From Candolleomyces eurysporus (lineage: Eukaryota; Basidiomycota; Agaricomycetes; Agaricales; Psathyrellaceae), in NCBI GenBank assembly GCA_027579435.1, contig JANBPK010000818.1, positions 62,001 to 126,000 on the forward strand: a DNA stretch of 64,000 nt. Reading direction: 5' to 3'. Shown here piece by piece: positions 60,301 to 64,000 of this stretch (its first letter is position 1; each line of letters begins with the position of its first letter). Both the position numbers and the translations under genes were made by a program. The notes below the pieces were generated by a model. That model made no database searches and was not told the origin of the DNA. It was given only the letters and a program-made list of their open reading frames with translations.

Positions 60301-63300
60301 CTTTGAGAACCAAAAACATGAAGCAGATGCGGCATCGATGGTCGCGGTCCAACCAGGGAAGAGAAACCCTGAGTGCAAAATCATGTGCATTGTGAGTGCC
60401 TTAGATAGTCCAATATCATTGACCCCTCCTGACTCTACTATACCTCTCTGGGATTTGCGGCTGAACGGGTTCTCACAACGCTTACCCCACTCTCTCACTT
60501 GTCCTGAGCAAGCATCACAGCATTGGTCGGTTACTCTCAAAGTAGACGTTCGAATGAACTCAAGTCGTGGATATATTTAGACTTTAATTTGATAGGGTCC
60601 TGAGTATCACCGTGACATTCGGTGCTGCTTAAGTGTGCGCAGCTACGACGATCGAAAGGACTAAAGCCGCCAAAACTACACCACTCGACACCAAAGTTCA
60701 ATTCTCGTAACACCCCTGATATACGGCCTTCGATTCCCTCAGCCAGTACAGCCCTGGCCGTATCCCATCCAAACAGTTACAGTCGTTTGCATAATAATCT
60801 GCGCGATTTTTTTTCTTTCCTCTCGTCGTTTGACAGGTTGATGTGACCGGTGATAAGTAATGTCACGCTCTATTGCTAGTGCATCNGAGGGCGGACGATG
60901 CAGAGTTGGTATGACGTAGATGAATATTTGCTAAATAAGAGACATTGAACATGAACATTGAGCTGAGATCCGGTGACTAGACTCCACCGCATTTGGTGTG
61001 TGACCCGGCTAGCTTGCGCGCTCAAAAATCGAATCGCGCAGATTATTATGCAAACGACTGTAGAACGGATTCCTGTCGAGCGACAGCTATCTCGACCGGC
61101 GAATGCAGGTGCCGAAACATTCATTACAGTCGTCTGCATAACTATCTGCGATTCGATTTTTGGAGCGCGCAAGCTAGCCGTGACAGCTGGGTTACACACC
61201 GAATGTGGGGGAGTGCGGTGTAATATAGACACCGAATCCCAGCTCGAGTATCATCATGTCTCTTATTTAGCAAATGTTCATATACATCGTACCAACTCTG
61301 CATCGTACATCCGAACCAGAAAGCGTGACATAACTCATTACTGGTCACATCAACCTGTCAAACGACGAGAGAGAGAAAATTCGCGCCGATAGTTTTGCAA
61401 ACGACTGTAATACAGAGCGTCGATCAGGTGAATCAGCGGAAATTTGAACAAGCCATCTCCAATCCGAAACATCAGAACGGGTTCCTGTCGACCGACAGCT
61501 ATCTCGACCGGCGAATGCAGGTGCCTGAACATTCATCAATACAGACGCAGTGAATGTGAATGTCCATACTGAAGGCGGTATAGATCCAGATGCTTGCCTT
61601 TTACCCCATACCCTGATTGAGTGGTTCGCGATGCAGGTAGGGTATATGAGCGCTATAAAGCCTGACTTTCCCCGGCATATGCAAAGCAAGCCCTCTCCCA
61701 ACTACTCATCCTCTGCTTTTCGCTCGGTCTACTACCCATCTCGTCTGTCTATCCATTTCTCAAAATGATGATAATCACGATTGAGGGGGCCTGGACTTGC
61801 GTGACATCGACCGGAACCCTTCAAAAAATTGGGGATTTCGACGCTCTTACCAAATTTTCAAACGGACTCTACGGCGGCAACCAATTTTTCATGGATCAGC
61901 TTGGAGAAGGCAATCTTATCCCCGGGATCAACAAGCCAGAACTGGCCTTGGAGTTCCGCTCGCTGTTCCTGGAGGCCGAGAAGCAAATTACCTTGGTTGG
62001 GCTTGGGTCTGGCATCGAAACCGCAGAGGCCGCAGAACTCTTTGCAGGCGCCGCGAACCTTGCTGAAGCTGTGGAGCTTGAGGCAGGCTTTGGGGAGTGG
62101 ATGCTTGCCCTTTTAGGCGTCTGTAGGTCCATGATATCGTTCTCTGTCTGAGACCACTTCTAATCACTGCCTCTTTCAGTGGCAGCCGGTGTCTCTCCGA
62201 AGCCTCGTGCAGGCGAGATCGACCTTTCTACTACCAAGGAGGTCCCCTTGGTCCCACTCAGTGAAGGTAATGTTTCAAGAAATTTTCTTAAATAATCATC
62301 ACATTGACTCGTATAAAAGGGCAATTAGATTCCCTTGCGCGTGCCGAATTCGAGGCTGCTCGCGCTGGCACGGTTGCAGGTTCGTGTATTTCGTCTGTGG
62401 TACCTCGATTCCATTCTCACAACCTTTGCCTTGAAGCCATGGGAGGCACTGCGACGTACTCGATGACGTGGATAAACGGGGTTCAGGACGCTGGAACGTC
62501 TTTCACAATTAAACAGTGGTACCTCTCTGGCGGACCCTTCTGCCACTCTACCATGGCCCCGTCTCCCCCCGGCACAGTCTTTGAAGTCAACTCTACTCAG
62601 TCACTGGCCTGGTACAATAGTACCTTCGGTGGCGAGCCGCTTACCAATGGGTTCCTTGTGATCCAAACTCCCAAAGGTTATGTGGGAGTCAACATCCATG
62701 TGCCCGCGAAGGTGTTTGGCTTCGGAACTCCACCCTATTACCAGGTTTTTTGGGGCAATTCTGCGGACGACATAGATTGGAAGACTCCTGTGGACAATCC
62801 TGCGCAGCCGTATACCTTCCCAACTGACGCAATTGGATATAAAATCCGCATTGCTCCCGTAGCGTCGGATTCCACGTTGACTCTAACGGTCACCCTCCAG
62901 CATACCTGATTCCGTCCGTGTCCCGTGTTCTGTTTGTATTCGGTTCCCTTTCCGCTTTTTCTAAATTCAAGGCGCGTTGAAGATACAATGCCGTCCGCCT
63001 GTTTGTTCATTTTACCCCTTAGTATTGGCTTTTGTTTGTACTTTTAGCTCGTATACTATACCGCTGGCTTCTGGATGGCTGTGTGCTTAACACGTATCAC
63101 TATTGTGCTTTTCGCTTCAATACACAGTTTTAGCTTGTCTTTGTTTCATATGAATTTGTTAGAGTAGTGACTTCGGTGCGAACACATAAGGTAAGTCCTA
63201 GATCGATGGGAAGGTTCTTAACCTCAGCCATCCAGGCTCCATCTGCTTCCTCTCGGCCTAATGAATCTTGTCACTGGAAACAAATGCTTGGTCACCCTTG

Positions 63301-64000
63301 CCATAAACATGCATTAAGCTGAGGGTGTGCGAGTCGGCCAGTTCAAAACTCTGAGAATCGGGATGTCGACTGTTGATATACGAGAGAATTCTGGGAAGAT
63401 ATGGTGAGTTTCCTGGAATTTGTGCACTGGGGGCGATCAAGATATCCACCTTGCACCGCAGCAACTGGAACTTTCTACTGTGAGGATTCGTAGACGTTGC
63501 AGGGCGCGTAGTCATAGTACGACTTTCGGTTTGTCAAGAATAGGCATTGGAACCATGCCCCCAACCCGCCTCTCTGCATTGAGAAATACAGTCCTCCAAC
63601 GTGGTAACTTGGCTACCAAAAGTGAACCTTGGTCTTTCCATGGGCGAGGGAATATAGACTGGGTGGGCGAGGTCGACCACCTTGCCGTCCAACCGCGGGT
63701 GCCAATCTTTCTGAGTCTCAAGGACACTCTCCAAGGGCTAGATGAGCTAGCTTGGCACCCTCAAGAACGGCGTAGTCGGATTTGACCACTTTGCTTTGGA
63801 AGACGACGAATGCGCAGCACTTGGATAAGTTGGGCCTCGAACTCTTCCGCGCGCGATATCTGAGCTCCTGGATGCAATATTAGAGCATCTTTCCGGTAAA
63901 ATCCCCCCCACTGGACTTGATTTCGGCTCTCCATCTCGCGAAGATATTATCGTCGAAGACCTGGGCATCTCAGCTTTAGACTCTGCCCACTCGAGGCGAG

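Overview
This is a gene-dense nuclear window from a filamentous basidiomycete, most likely an Agaricomycete. The genes are split by many introns of about 50-65 nt (GT-AG, with a few GC-AG). Exons are often tiny and intergenic gaps are short. The recognisable families (Pmt4, Mvp1, Yvc1, Mbp1, an Orb6/Cbk1 NDR kinase, a Cdc15/SepH kinase with CH and C1 domains, Ccz1, DUF7330 and DUF4246 proteins) fit such a fungus. I saw no tRNA, rRNA, CRISPR array or prokaryotic feature. Splice sites were worked out by hand from conserved protein motifs; for seven genes (pmt4, Mvp1, Mbp1, the NDR kinase, the DUF7330 and F-box genes, the orphan at 61765) the summed exon length is an exact multiple of three, and the Cdc15-type gene is too once one base of a C8 run is discounted.

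Layout. 0-10 kb, plus strand: a RING-PH-VWA scaffold of the Far1/Ste5 type (5' end cut by the window), the O-mannosyltransferase Pmt4, and the sorting nexin Mvp1. 10.6-19.8 kb, minus strand: the vacuolar TRP-like channel Yvc1, the APSES/ankyrin cell-cycle factor Mbp1, and the U4/U6 snRNP protein Prp4. 20-24.3 kb, plus strand: an NDR kinase and an L-arabinitol/sorbitol-type dehydrogenase. 24.6-28.6 kb, minus strand: a PHD-TFIIS-SPOC (Bye1/PHF3-like) factor. 30.8-42.3 kb, plus strand: a large CH-kinase-C1 protein, a DUF7330 protein, an M20 peptidase-like protein and an F-box protein. 42.6-57 kb, minus strand: a DnaJ-X chaperone, a serine-rich unknown with a putative PP1 docking motif, a five-CCCH (ZC3H3-like) protein, Ccz1 and a Ubp12/USP15-type deubiquitinase. 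57.3-59.7 kb: dihydroxyacetone kinase. 59.7-64 kb is accessory in character: a pair of 281-bp MITEs in inverted orientation, an unrecognised three-exon gene with a TATA box, and a decayed DUF4246 copy at the right edge.

How the genes relate. Most are conserved housekeeping or regulatory genes. Several could act in polarity, mating or cell-cycle control (Far1-like scaffold, Mbp1, NDR kinase, Cdc15-type kinase), and Mvp1, Yvc1 and Ccz1 act on endosomes or the vacuole. No operon-like logic is expected, and I infer no single pathway from proximity.

Sequence quality. Four reading-frame breaks in three otherwise intact genes coincide with A8, C7, C7 and C8 runs, and each is repaired by dropping one base. 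One of three N characters behaves as an inserted extra base. These look like assembly artefacts, not biology. I found no convincing new multi-gene system. The best candidates for something undescribed are the orphan gene at 61765-62909, the inverted MITE pair beside it, and GC-AG introns, one of which could yield an alternative NDR-kinase isoform.
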